Below are positions 25,553-35,740 of a stretch of 64,000 bases of DNA, piece after piece. Location: positions 186,001-250,000 of the forward strand of contig JAJNDK010000004.1 in NCBI GenBank assembly GCA_021156365.1. The letters are read 5' to 3'. The position numbers and the translations under genes are program-made. The notes beneath the pieces were generated by a model that was not told where the DNA came from, searched no databases, and worked only from the letters and a program-made list of their open reading frames with translations. This stretch comes from Bacteroidota bacterium (GTDB lineage Bacteria; Bacteroidota; Bacteroidia; B-17B0; Aurantibacillaceae). Numbering within the stretch: position 1 is the first letter of the stretch; each line of letters opens with the position of its first letter.

Positions 25553-28156
25553 ATGATGGAGCCGGTTTCAATAAAAGAATCAAGTGTAAAAGACGACTCG
25601 GTCGATCTGCATTTGCTGAAAGAGCAGGGGCTTCGTAAAATACAGGAGCTCTCCGGCAAACAATGGACCGATTTCAACTTTCACGATCCCGGCGTTACTA
25701 TTCTCGAAGTGCTGTGTTATGCACTCACCGATCTTGCCTACCGTGCCGATTTTGAGATCAGCGACCTGCTGAATACCGAAGGACGTGAAAAAATAAAGGA
25801 TGCACTTTTTCCACCCGAAGAGATCCTCACTACCAACGCCTTATCCACGCTCGATTTCAAACGCCTGATCCTGGATATGAAAGGAGTGAAGAACTGCACC
25901 ATCGCTCCTTACCTGCACGAAAGGACTATCCCCGGTGTGTTTGATATACAGATAGAGATCCACCCCGATTATGAAGATGAAGAGTTCCGGGAGGGTATTA
26001 AGAAAAAGATCGTACAGCTTGTGGAAACCAACAGGCCCTTAGGCATTGATTTCAGCGAGCCGGTTTTTATGGAGCATGAACCGATAGGCATTTTGCTCGA
26101 CCTCGAATTGACGAACGACATAGATCCCAAAAAAATATTTTCCGAGTTTGTACAGTGTGTGCAGAATTATTTTTCGCCGGAGATCAAATTCCGCAGCTTA
26201 CAGGAACTCTGGGAGAAAGGAATTCCGGTGGAGAAAATATTCGACGGCCCGGTATTGAAGAATGGTTTTTTACTGGAAGAAGAGATCCTGCAGCACAGCG
26301 TAAGGCAACAGATCTTTGTGTCGGATCTCATGAGCCTCATTATGGCCATACCGGGTGTATCCTTTGTTCATGAGCTGAAAATTATTGGCAAGCAGAACCA
26401 GCCTTTTAACTGGATCTACAACGTACCGGGAAACAAAACCCCGAAGCTTGATCCGCGCACCACTACTTTTATTTGCCGGTATAAAAACACCATAGTGTAT
26501 AAGAGCGAGCCGAGCTCCATCGAACTGCGATTTTCTCCACATCTTAATCGGACTTCTTCCCACAGGCAAAATACCCTTGATGTTCCGAAAGGAGTTTCAA
26601 GGAACCTGAAAAAGTACCACAGCGTTCAGAACGATTTCCCGGAAACCTATGGTATTGGTGCCAAGGGACCTGCCGCCGGAGCCAGTGACGAAAAGCTCGG
26701 GGCTATAAAACAATTGAAAGGCTACCTGATGATCTATGACCAGATCATGGGCAATTTCCTGGCACAGCTCGATCATGTAAAATATCTTTTTTCAACCGAA
26801 GACATTGATCATACCTATGCTGTTCAGTTCCTCGAAGAGCTTCCCGGCATCGAACTCCTGTACACGAAATTCGTGGAGAACTACCTTGTTACTCACCACG
26901 ATTTTGATGATAAGATAAAACTAAAAGCAGCCTGGGTCCGTTTCCTGGATACAACCAAAGAGAAGATCACCTGGCAGATCCGGAATGCAAGAGAAACAAG
27001 AGAAGAGTTTTTGCGCAGGCGGAATACTGCACTGAATCATATGCTTGCCCGTTTCGGTGTGGAAACCTATAAGATAGAATTACTCACCGATCTGCACCCT
27101 GCCGATGCCATCAAATACAAGCTGGAGCTCCTCCGGCACTTCCCGAAGCTCTCAGCCGAAAAGCACAGCACAGGGCCTTCATCCGTAAAATCAGGCATTT
27201 CGGGCATTCACTGCTGGATCGGCAAGAACCTGAACCTGGCCGGGCTAAGCAAAAGACAGTTAACGGATGTGATCAATACCAAGGCAGATCCTGAACACCC
27301 GGGCTTTAGTTTTAAGATCCACTCGCTCAAAGGAGGTGATCCCTTAAAGATAGTGCTGAAGCAGGTATCCGATATGGAGCTGCTTGTTGAGAATGGTGAT
27401 GAGATCAGCGTGCTGGATGCCGAAAACAAACCCGTTTCAACCATAACGCTAAGCGGTGTGCACACGAAGAATAAAAAAGAATTTGTTTCCGGGCAGTTGC
27501 GGCGTATCGACCGCGAATCGGAGAATTTCCGGATCATTGATCACATCACGCTGAAGCCTACCGATGATATGCCCTGCTTTGGTTTCAACGTAATGACGGA
27601 CAATATGCCTTTCTTCATTTCAGAACGCAGGTATACCCTTACAGCGGCCAACGACTTTGCCGATGAGTTTACGGAGCTGTGTAAGAAGAAAGAGAATTTT
27701 GCGATCATCGAAACAGCGATGAAGGAATACCGGATAAAATTCAATTGCAGTCACGGCGACCTGCTTACCCGTATGTATTATTCAACACGTGAAGCGGCGG
27801 AAGAGAAGCTCGATTATTTTTTATACAGCACAAAGGATCGTATCCCGGATTATTTATTCTTTACAAAATACGAAGACCACTACATTAATTTAAGCAATCC
27901 TTTTTCCTATATCGTAACCGTTCTTCTTCCGACCTGGCCATCCAAATTCCAGAAAGAAGGTTTCAGAAAATACATGGAAGAATACCTGTACGAAGAACTG
28001 CCTTCGCATTTGGCGGTCAATATGAAATGGCTTGATTTTGAAGCGATGCGGATACTTGAACAGCACCTGGAAGCCTACGATGCCATTGAAAAAACAGGAT
28101 CGGCTCCTGCAAAAATGAAAGCGCTCGACGCATTGATGGATGTTTTAATTTCCTGA
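25553..28156 (+). CDS. Second baseplate wedge protein (Afp12-like)
   Basis: 867 residues. The conserved N-terminal LHLLKEQGLRKIQELSGKQWTDFNFHDPGVTILEVLCYALTDLAYRADFEISDLL is the mark of Bacteroidota Afp12-like baseplate proteins. Downstream it carries LKGYLMIYDQIMGNFLAQLDHVKYLFS and RNTALNHMLARFGVETY. It pairs with the 1210-residue protein in the wedge. Two adjacent ATG codons could serve as start. Stop is 2 bases before the tape-measure gene. Confidence 0.85.
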   Translation: MMEPVSIKESSVKDDSVDLHLLKEQGLRKIQELSGKQWTDFNFHDPGVTILEVLCYALTDLAYRADFEISDLLNTEGREKIKDALFPPEEILTTNALSTLDFKRLILDMKGVKNCTIAPYLHERTIPGVFDIQIEIHPDYEDEEFREGIKKKIVQLVETNRPLGIDFSEPVFMEHEPIGILLDLELTNDIDPKKIFSEFVQCVQNYFSPEIKFRSLQELWEKGIPVEKIFDGPVLKNGFLLEEEILQHSVRQQIFVSDLMSLIMAIPGVSFVHELKIIGKQNQPFNWIYNVPGNKTPKLDPRTTTFICRYKNTIVYKSEPSSIELRFSPHLNRTSSHRQNTLDVPKGVSRNLKKYHSVQNDFPETYGIGAKGPAAGASDEKLGAIKQLKGYLMIYDQIMGNFLAQLDHVKYLFSTEDIDHTYAVQFLEELPGIELLYTKFVENYLVTHHDFDDKIKLKAAWVRFLDTTKEKITWQIRNARETREEFLRRRNTALNHMLARFGVETYKIELLTDLHPADAIKYKLELLRHFPKLSAEKHSTGPSSVKSGISGIHCWIGKNLNLAGLSKRQLTDVINTKADPEHPGFSFKIHSLKGGDPLKIVLKQVSDMELLVENGDEISVLDAENKPVSTITLSGVHTKNKKEFVSGQLRRIDRESENFRIIDHITLKPTDDMPCFGFNVMTDNMPFFISERRYTLTAANDFADEFTELCKKKENFAIIETAMKEYRIKFNCSHGDLLTRMYYSTREAAEEKLDYFLYSTKDRIPDYLFFTKYEDHYINLSNPFSYIVTVLLPTWPSKFQKEGFRKYMEEYLYEELPSHLAVNMKWLDFEAMRILEQHLEAYDAIEKTGSAPAKMKALDALMDVLIS

Positions 28157-28158
28157 GA

Positions 28159-31100
28159 ATGAGTACCGGCAATCATAAGGTTCAGCGTATTTTATTCGAA
28201 ATAATAAATACAGAGCAGGGATCGTACCAGGCTGATGAAGAGGCGCTCTCTGCTATTGTGAACGAATCGTTCACCCGCGCACTCGAAGAATTACTGGATG
28301 AAGCAAATGGCAGCGATGACACGATCCGGATCGAACAGCTTACATTGGACCTTGGTGTCATTACACGGCCATTTGATACGGCATCCATTACGGCGGCATT
28401 TAAAGATCAGCTGCGGAAACAGCTCAGCAATGAGATCGGAAATAATACAAAAAAAACATCCGGGAAGGACAGGGAAAAAAAAGAAGGCGGCAGCGAAGCA
28501 GAGGCTCTCATTTGGTTCCTCCGGAATGGTGTTCTTCCCTGGTGGAGCAGTGCTTTACCTTCTGTTGGTAAATGGCAGGAAACAGCTTTCAGAAAGATCC
28601 TTACACACTATTTGTTCTCAAATGGAAGCCGGGCGGTACAAAAACGATTGCTGCAGCAATTCACCGATCGTGAATTGCGTACGATACTTCAGCATCTCGT
28701 TGCAGAAAAAGGCAGAGCGGTTTTCACGAAGATTGCCGGCATCATGGATCCGCTTATTCAGTCGGCCGATCTTGACAGGCAGGTCTCCGGGAAACAGCTG
28801 ATCCGGAAAACACTTGCGCAATTGATAGAAGGCCAGGGGATCATAAATTCGTACGAAGACCTTCTCACAGCGTTTATTGCAGAAGACAGTACGCTGCAAA
28901 AACTCAGTCTGGAAGAAACAGCGGTTTACCTCGGAGATCTTTCTGTTTTGAATAGTGATGCAGTAAAAGAAATAAAAGAAGAACAAAGCTTTGCGAACGA
29001 CTTAACGGGTAAAGAACAAGCTGAAGTAAAAACAGTGTTGCTGCAAAAAGAGCAAAGTGTCTTACATTATCTTGCTTTTGGCTCTTTACCTGTCTCGGGA
29101 AAAGCGCAAACAATGGCAGGTTCAGAGAGTATTCCCGAACAGGAATTGTTTGTATTGATCAGGGAATTACTGCTCCGGTCACCTGCAAAGCTGGCTGCAC
29201 TTCTTAAAGGGCATAGAACAAGGCAACATACTTTTGTAAATATCCTGCTTGGATTGCCGGCATCGTATTTTAAAAATATCTTAAGCATTTTCCTGCGAAA
29301 AACAGATTTTGGCGGGGATGAACAATTAAAAAAGCAGATCAGGGATGCTTTGTCCGTGGCAATAATGCCGGGTGAAATAAAAACTCCGGCGGCCGTCCTT
29401 TTAATGAAACAGCTCCTAAAGGAACGGATTACATCTGCTGAAGAATTGCATGCACAAAGCAAACTGTTTCTGAAAGAAGAAGAAAGGAAAAAGCTGGCAG
29501 CAGTACTTTCAGTAGAAGAACCTGCGCCTGCCGGAACAAAAGAAGCTGAATCCGACCCGCCAGGCGCAGATGTATTGGATGCGGTTTATTTCTCCAACCT
29601 GCTGACATTTGTCCTCAACTATGCAGCCTGGCCCTGGTGGGGAAACCGCTATACCGACCTGCATGGAGAAGCAGACCTGGAAAATGATCCCGATGCAACG
29701 ATCGAAAAGATCCTGCGTCTTTTTAAAAGAACATATGGTGCAGCCTACGCTGATTTTGCGAAGGAACTGATCCGCGAAACCGAAAAGCCATCTGCATTGT
29801 TTTCCGGGCTGAACTGGACGAACGCCCTGAGTATTCTGGACGAGGTCTTGCCGGTTTTCAGGAACACCTTCAGCGAAACACTGGAAGCTGTCATTGCGCT
29901 GATCTCTCAGCACAAGGCTCTGGGTCTGCATCCGAAGATCGCAGCACAGCAGTTGCTTCTGTTTATCATCGATCAGCAAAGAGGGCAGTCGTTTAATTTC
30001 AAGGAAGGCATCAATGAGCTGATCACGCTTATTGCCGTGAAATTTAAATTGCCCTTATGGGAAACCTATGGTATCCTGGTAAAACACTATGACACACTAA
30101 GCCTGAAAACACCGTTAACAAAAGAAGAAGCTGTGAACCTGTTTCAATACCATGAAAGTCTCGAAGAGCAATATGTGAAGATCGCTGAAATGGCTGTCAG
30201 GAGAAACGATGAAACGTCGTATAGTAAAGAGCAGGAAAGGATCCCGGATGTGAATTTTATTGGCGAAAAACACGAGGCACTTATTCTGGAATATATCTCA
30301 GGGAGAGACATGGTTTTAAAAGCTTTTCCATCTGCATGGGCTTTGGGCACTTTTATCCGTGAGCGATTAAAAAGCCCGGCCGTACTTTTTTCAATTCTCA
30401 GAAACAGCCTGCTCTCCGGTAATTTTAGATCCGTTTACCGTCTTGTACAGCTGGAATCACTAAGCAAGCAGACATGGCTGAACTTAGTACTGGACAATAA
30501 AGAACAACAACCTCTCCAATCGGATCTGTATGAGCTATTGGGAAAAATAAGCACTGCTAACAGGAATAATGTGAAACAATTTATCCGCAGCGCTTTCATC
30601 ACGGAACAGTACTGGGAAGGAGAGGCATTCAGCCCGGAGCGTTTCAAAGCTGTTTTGCAAACCCTTTCGGCAGGAAGCGGGATCGCCTTAGCTCATTTAG
30701 AGCTGGAAATAGTGAAGAGTCTTTCTGCCGGAACTGTCAATGAAAATAGCCTGCACCGTTTGTTTGATGTTCCGGATTTTGATGAGGTGACATCAATTCA
30801 GCAACCGGAGCAAAAGAATTTTTTATCCAACTTAAAGGAGCTCAGCTACAGGAAACAGGCAAATGTATTGAAAGAAGTATTGGAAGGGATTCAGGATCCT
30901 GTGCAATTAAAACAGCTGCTTGTGGAAGTAAAAGCCATTCGCAGCAGAACGGGCCTTGTGAGCTGGGTAAACGAAGAGATTAATCCCGACAGCTATCGGG
31001 AGGAAAAAACTTCCCTGCTGGAATTCATTGCATCACTTCAGGAACAGGCAGCACTTTCTTCCTTCTTCGCGATTTTACAAAACACACTCGATACCATACC

Positions 31101-34100
31101 TGCTCCTGAAGAACAGCTGAGCAAACAAACAGATCAACGACTCCTTTCTGTTATACACTTTGTCGAGCTCAGTGAGTATTCCAAAGGAAAACGGAACCTG
31201 TTGCGTTTTCTTGAAACAGGTGCAGCATCGGATCCACAGAAACTGATCGTGTATGTAAGAGGCCTGCAGGAGTTTCCGGAGAAAGGATCAGTGCTGGAAT
31301 TTATCGATAAAGAATTTTCAGTAGACAACACAATCAGCAGAAAAATCCCTGAAAGTGAAAACGATAATACGGAAAAGCAGCGAACTGCCCGGGATGAAAA
31401 ACCGGAAGGCAAAGAACCCGCAGCAGAAAACGAAATTGATAACGAAAGCTCCGTTTTCACAAGACAGGAACTGAATACGCTGATCCGCCTGATTGATAGT
31501 TTTGGGAATTTTTCAGGCAAAGAGAAATTACAGGCCTTCATTAATAAAAACGCTGCTGTAAAAAAAGAGACGCTGCTGTCCTTTATAACAGAGCTGCATT
31601 TTCCTGAAAAGCAGCAATTGTTATCTGCTATCAACGAACAGTTTTTCGGAACAGAAATTACAGGCACAACAAAAAACAAACCCCGTCACATTGATGAGCT
31701 ACTTCTATTGCTGGAAAACAAACCTGCATTCAGGGCGAAACAGGAGATCCTGAATTTTATAGACAACAATACGATTGCCACGAAGGACAGCTTTATCTCC
31801 TTCATACAAGGATTGGATGTTGAATATAAACAAGAGATCTTTGACCTTATCGGTCGGGGTTTTCCGGAAACAGCAAACGAAAACCTTAGCCTGCAGATCG
31901 CTGCTGCCAAAGCAAACAAGGCACCGCACGTACAGGCCTTGTTGTCGGTGCTGGAAAATACAGCTGATTTTCCCGGCAAACGTACCCTGCTCAATTTTAT
32001 CAACATACGGTATGCGGCAGATCAGCGGACGTTTATTTCATTTGTAAATTCACTGCAGGACTTTCCGGATAAAGCAAAAATGATAGAGCTGTTCCGCAGG
32101 GATTTTCCTGTTTGGGGAGCTCAGGTATCTCCCGAATCAAATGAGGCGATAGTCAAAGAAAAAAGCTTCCAATGGTGGAAAGAGACACTGGGCTTCGATA
32201 GTTCGCTGCCTGTAACAAAAGAGCTGCAACAAAAGCCGGGATCACTGAACATACCAGCAGACAAAGAAAATCCGGGCGACGTATTGCAAAAAAGCAGGAA
32301 AGACGCTCAGGAAAAAGCTAAAACAAAAGGATCTGAAAGCAAGCCGGATAAGCTGAAGCAGAGATCTTCTAAAGAGGAAGCATCAGCCGAAATCCAGACA
32401 GCCGCAAAAACAATAGATCTCCCGGAACCCTTGTCGGAAGAGGAGATCATAGAAGAGCTGAAAGCAGCAAATACTTTGTCCCACGACAGTATTGCAGACA
32501 TTGCCCTGTACTATTTCTTTAACGGCGAACTGCCCTGGTGGTCTTCGGTAAAAGAAACAGATGCTTTTGAAAAGATGCTTCAGTCTACCGCTTTGTCTGC
32601 AACGTTTATCCTTGCCCGGAAGCTGAATGCTGCTGCGGACTATCAGCCGGAATTTTTCAAAGAACTGGCTGTTTTATTAGTAAGTGCAGAAGCGGAGAAC
32701 AAAACGGCACTTGCACCGGAACAGATCATCGAAACACTGGAGCAAAATAACACCTGGCTGAAAGAGCTGTACCTGCAAAACCCGGGCAGTGAATATCCTG
32801 CAGGCTATGTACATGAGCTGATCCGGCAATATGAGAAGAGTATTTCAAATGATATAAGCACAGAGGAGCTTCAGCTTCGTTTTGTAAGAACACTCGGTCT
32901 TTTGCTGACCAGCATCGATCCTTCGATTGCGGAGGTGATACAAAATGACGGGGATTTGCCTGTCCCCGAAAATGAGCAAAACCAGTCGATCTCCGGTACC
33001 TGGCAACAAGTGATGAAAGCGATCAGGAAAGAGAAAGAAGTAAAAAATCAGAAATTCTATCCGCTCCGCGCTGCATTAAAACAGATAGAACAAAGCCTTA
33101 ACGGTGCGGGCATTGCAAGAGGCCTGGCGGTAACAGACCGACTTTTTTTTCTGCCCGATCAAAACACAGAAACAACAAATGAAGAGATCCTCGGAACATG
33201 GCTGTTCATGCTCGAAAAGGCTACCGGGACTGAAATAGAAAAGCTGCAGGCAATTATTGCAGATACAAAAGAACAGCTAACGGCAGAAAGCATTGTAGAT
33301 GCAACTTTTATCGAGAGCATTGCTTCCCTGCGGATCACGCAGGATGAATGGAGGTTGCCGTATACAAACATAGTAACGGCGCTTGCCCTGGTACTTGACG
33401 AAACGAACCTGCTTTCTGCGGATCAGCGTTACATCGCTCTTCAGCTGTTTACAGACCTGGTTCAAAGCAAGGGAGCGAACGACAGCATTGATATCCCATA
33501 CACCGTCTTCTTTAATTACCTTTCTGCACAGGGACTTTCGAAAGAAGAATTTATTCGGCTGTGCGAACTGACAAAAAGCAGGATAGGGGATACCAACCTG
33601 CAACGATCTGTAGAGAATGCGCTGCAGGCCGTCGCTGGCAAAGACCCCGGGGCGGACTACCTGCGTGATGCAGATGTGGAGAAAGAGAAAACGGAACATA
33701 GCGGCCTTTCCAAAAAAGCGAAGGTGTTTGGATCGGTTGAAGAGGCAGTAGAGCTGATCATTAAAAAGCTGAGAGAAAGACAACCTGTACTCACTGTATT
33801 GGAATCAAAATACAAAGAAGAGCAGGATGTAAGAAGAGCAAAGAACAAACCTGAACAGGCAGATACTCCGAAAGAACGGATCGACATCGACCTGAACGAT
33901 AACATTTATATACCAAATGCCGGACTTATTATTCTCTGGCCTTTCCTTACCCGTCTGTTCACGAATTTAAAATACATTGAGAAAGGTGCATTTATCGATC
34001 CGGAGAAACAACAACGGGCCATTCATCTTACACAGTACATGGTTGGTTTTTCCGAAGATCATCCGGAATATACACTCATGCTCAACAAATTAATTTGTGG

Positions 34101-34407
34101 TGTGGAGCTCACGGAACCTGCCGAAAGAACTGTATCTTTGACCGAAGAGGAAAAATCGGAAGCGGGGAACCTGATCAATGCAGTGCTCGCGCAGTGGAAA
34201 GAAATGAATAATACTTCGCCGGAAAATTTTCAGCGGACCTTTATTCAGCGGGAAGGATTGATGTATCAAAAAGACGGGAACTGGTATATCAAGGTCACAC
34301 GCACGGCTTTCGATGTATTGCTTCTGAAGCTTCCGTGGGGATTATCGATCATTAAATATCCATGGAATAATTATTTAATATTTGTAGAATGGAAGGCCAT
34401 GAATTAA
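28159..34407 (+). CDS. Giant CIS tape-measure protein
   Basis: 2082 residues. Ends match the CIS_TMP family: N-terminal HKVQRILFEIINTEQGSYQADEEALSAIVNESFTRALEELLDEA and C-terminal YIPNAGLIILWPFLTRLFTNLKYIEKGAF, QRAIHLTQYMVGFSEDHPEY and YIKVTRTAFDVLLLKLPWGLSIIKYPW. Between them the chain is helical and repetitive: an LPWW-type motif after an aromatic helix recurs near residues 127, 492 and 1460 (a weaker LPVSG near 310), and four 65-80 residue repeats lie at about 990-1315. An acidic-lysine linker (about 1360-1430) splits two halves. It should set particle length. Overlaps the ATPase gene by 19 bases. Confidence 0.9.
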   Translation: MSTGNHKVQRILFEIINTEQGSYQADEEALSAIVNESFTRALEELLDEANGSDDTIRIEQLTLDLGVITRPFDTASITAAFKDQLRKQLSNEIGNNTKKTSGKDREKKEGGSEAEALIWFLRNGVLPWWSSALPSVGKWQETAFRKILTHYLFSNGSRAVQKRLLQQFTDRELRTILQHLVAEKGRAVFTKIAGIMDPLIQSADLDRQVSGKQLIRKTLAQLIEGQGIINSYEDLLTAFIAEDSTLQKLSLEETAVYLGDLSVLNSDAVKEIKEEQSFANDLTGKEQAEVKTVLLQKEQSVLHYLAFGSLPVSGKAQTMAGSESIPEQELFVLIRELLLRSPAKLAALLKGHRTRQHTFVNILLGLPASYFKNILSIFLRKTDFGGDEQLKKQIRDALSVAIMPGEIKTPAAVLLMKQLLKERITSAEELHAQSKLFLKEEERKKLAAVLSVEEPAPAGTKEAESDPPGADVLDAVYFSNLLTFVLNYAAWPWWGNRYTDLHGEADLENDPDATIEKILRLFKRTYGAAYADFAKELIRETEKPSALFSGLNWTNALSILDEVLPVFRNTFSETLEAVIALISQHKALGLHPKIAAQQLLLFIIDQQRGQSFNFKEGINELITLIAVKFKLPLWETYGILVKHYDTLSLKTPLTKEEAVNLFQYHESLEEQYVKIAEMAVRRNDETSYSKEQERIPDVNFIGEKHEALILEYISGRDMVLKAFPSAWALGTFIRERLKSPAVLFSILRNSLLSGNFRSVYRLVQLESLSKQTWLNLVLDNKEQQPLQSDLYELLGKISTANRNNVKQFIRSAFITEQYWEGEAFSPERFKAVLQTLSAGSGIALAHLELEIVKSLSAGTVNENSLHRLFDVPDFDEVTSIQQPEQKNFLSNLKELSYRKQANVLKEVLEGIQDPVQLKQLLVEVKAIRSRTGLVSWVNEEINPDSYREEKTSLLEFIASLQEQAALSSFFAILQNTLDTIPAPEEQLSKQTDQRLLSVIHFVELSEYSKGKRNLLRFLETGAASDPQKLIVYVRGLQEFPEKGSVLEFIDKEFSVDNTISRKIPESENDNTEKQRTARDEKPEGKEPAAENEIDNESSVFTRQELNTLIRLIDSFGNFSGKEKLQAFINKNAAVKKETLLSFITELHFPEKQQLLSAINEQFFGTEITGTTKNKPRHIDELLLLLENKPAFRAKQEILNFIDNNTIATKDSFISFIQGLDVEYKQEIFDLIGRGFPETANENLSLQIAAAKANKAPHVQALLSVLENTADFPGKRTLLNFINIRYAADQRTFISFVNSLQDFPDKAKMIELFRRDFPVWGAQVSPESNEAIVKEKSFQWWKETLGFDSSLPVTKELQQKPGSLNIPADKENPGDVLQKSRKDAQEKAKTKGSESKPDKLKQRSSKEEASAEIQTAAKTIDLPEPLSEEEIIEELKAANTLSHDSIADIALYYFFNGELPWWSSVKETDAFEKMLQSTALSATFILARKLNAAADYQPEFFKELAVLLVSAEAENKTALAPEQIIETLEQNNTWLKELYLQNPGSEYPAGYVHELIRQYEKSISNDISTEELQLRFVRTLGLLLTSIDPSIAEVIQNDGDLPVPENEQNQSISGTWQQVMKAIRKEKEVKNQKFYPLRAALKQIEQSLNGAGIARGLAVTDRLFFLPDQNTETTNEEILGTWLFMLEKATGTEIEKLQAIIADTKEQLTAESIVDATFIESIASLRITQDEWRLPYTNIVTALALVLDETNLLSADQRYIALQLFTDLVQSKGANDSIDIPYTVFFNYLSAQGLSKEEFIRLCELTKSRIGDTNLQRSVENALQAVAGKDPGADYLRDADVEKEKTEHSGLSKKAKVFGSVEEAVELIIKKLRERQPVLTVLESKYKEEQDVRRAKNKPEQADTPKERIDIDLNDNIYIPNAGLIILWPFLTRLFTNLKYIEKGAFIDPEKQQRAIHLTQYMVGFSEDHPEYTLMLNKLICGVELTEPAERTVSLTEEEKSEAGNLINAVLAQWKEMNNTSPENFQRTFIQREGLMYQKDGNWYIKVTRTAFDVLLLKLPWGLSIIKYPWNNYLIFVEWKAMN

Positions 34408-35735
34408 ATGCCCTGTCGCTGAACAGGGAACTCGAGTGGTTAAGTAAAGTCATCGAAACGCGGTTCAAGATCTATTTTGGCTCTGATTCGGAGTATGCGG
34501 ATATAAAAGAGATCGAAGCTCCGTCACTCGACAGCGATCCGTCCATGTTTGCAAAAACGGTTGGGAAATTCTATTTGTCCTTTGAAGAACGTTTGATCCT
34601 GATCCTTTCACTTGCCTATCATATCAGGCCAGGCGTGCTCGATGTGTTTTTCACCAAGAACTCTACTTACGATCGTGGCTTTTCCGAGTTCGGCGGCATC
34701 AAAGGAGAAAACTTCGGAGGATTTATTCCTACCGGCGAAACAGCTGCATTTATTTTAGGAGGTGATAACCTCGTCACACGCATCAGGCTCCTGCAGATCT
34801 TCGATGCATCACACTTATTTTACAAACAGAAATTACTGAAGCTGGATATCACCAAAGACAATGAGCCAAGGCTTTCCGGCGCTATTGTAATGGAGCCTGA
34901 TTTCATCGACCTGTTTACGATGGGGCAGATGAACAAACCAACCTTCAGCTCCAAATTTCCGGCTACACTTATCAATGTGAATGCCAATTGGGAGGATCTT
35001 ATTCTCGACTCCGAAGTGAAAAGACAGATCGATCACATCTATACCTGGATACAGAACAACGACCTCATTATGAACGAATGGGGCATGAAGGACAAAGTGA
35101 AACCGGGCTACCGTGCTTTGTTTTATGGTCCACCCGGAACCGGGAAAACTTTTACAGCCGGCCTTTTAGGAAAATCCACCGGAAGGGATGTATACAAGAT
35201 CGATATCTCCATGATGGTAAGTAAGTGGGTGGGAGAAACAGAAAAAAATCTCGCACGTGTTTTTGATATGGCAGAGAACAAAGACTGGATCCTGTTCTTC
35301 GATGAAGCAGATTCACTCTTCGGAAAACGATCGGATACCAATTCTTCCCAGGAGCGGTATGCCAACCAGGAAGTATCCTACTTACTGCAGCGCACGGAAG
35401 AGTATCCGGGCACCGTTATCCTTTCTTCCAACTTAAAAGGGAATATCGATGAAGCTTTTACCCGTCGTTTCCAAAGCATGATCCATTTCCAGATGCCAAC
35501 CGAAAGAGAGCGTTTCAACCTTTGGCAAAAAGCATTCGACGGACATTTGAAAGCGGATGAATCGATCGACTTCAAGCAGATCTCGAAAGAGCATGTGATG
35601 GCAGGTGGCGCGATCGTAAACGTATTGAAATTCTGCTCCATTCGCGCGGCGCAGAAAAAGGATCCGAAAATCTCGAAAGAGGATCTGCTCGATGCGATCA
35701 AAAATGAATTTCTGAAAGAAGGAAAAATACTTTAA
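34389..35735 (+). CDS. AAA+ ATPase of CIS (Afp15/Pvc15-like)
   Basis: 448 residues. N-terminal 200 residues are a specific adaptor region; the AAA+ module has Walker A YGPPGTGKTFTAG (about 245-257), Walker B ILFFDEADSLFGKR (about 300-312), sensor 1 VILSSNLKGNIDEAFTRRF with an arginine finger, and sensor 2 near the end. The Afp15/Pvc15 ATPase is required for particle assembly or cargo loading. Unlike ClpV, it has one AAA domain. It overlaps the tape-measure gene by 19 bases. Confidence 0.92.
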   Translation: MEGHELNALSLNRELEWLSKVIETRFKIYFGSDSEYADIKEIEAPSLDSDPSMFAKTVGKFYLSFEERLILILSLAYHIRPGVLDVFFTKNSTYDRGFSEFGGIKGENFGGFIPTGETAAFILGGDNLVTRIRLLQIFDASHLFYKQKLLKLDITKDNEPRLSGAIVMEPDFIDLFTMGQMNKPTFSSKFPATLINVNANWEDLILDSEVKRQIDHIYTWIQNNDLIMNEWGMKDKVKPGYRALFYGPPGTGKTFTAGLLGKSTGRDVYKIDISMMVSKWVGETEKNLARVFDMAENKDWILFFDEADSLFGKRSDTNSSQERYANQEVSYLLQRTEEYPGTVILSSNLKGNIDEAFTRRFQSMIHFQMPTERERFNLWQKAFDGHLKADESIDFKQISKEHVMAGGAIVNVLKFCSIRAAQKKDPKISKEDLLDAIKNEFLKEGKIL

Positions 35736-35740
35736 GGATC

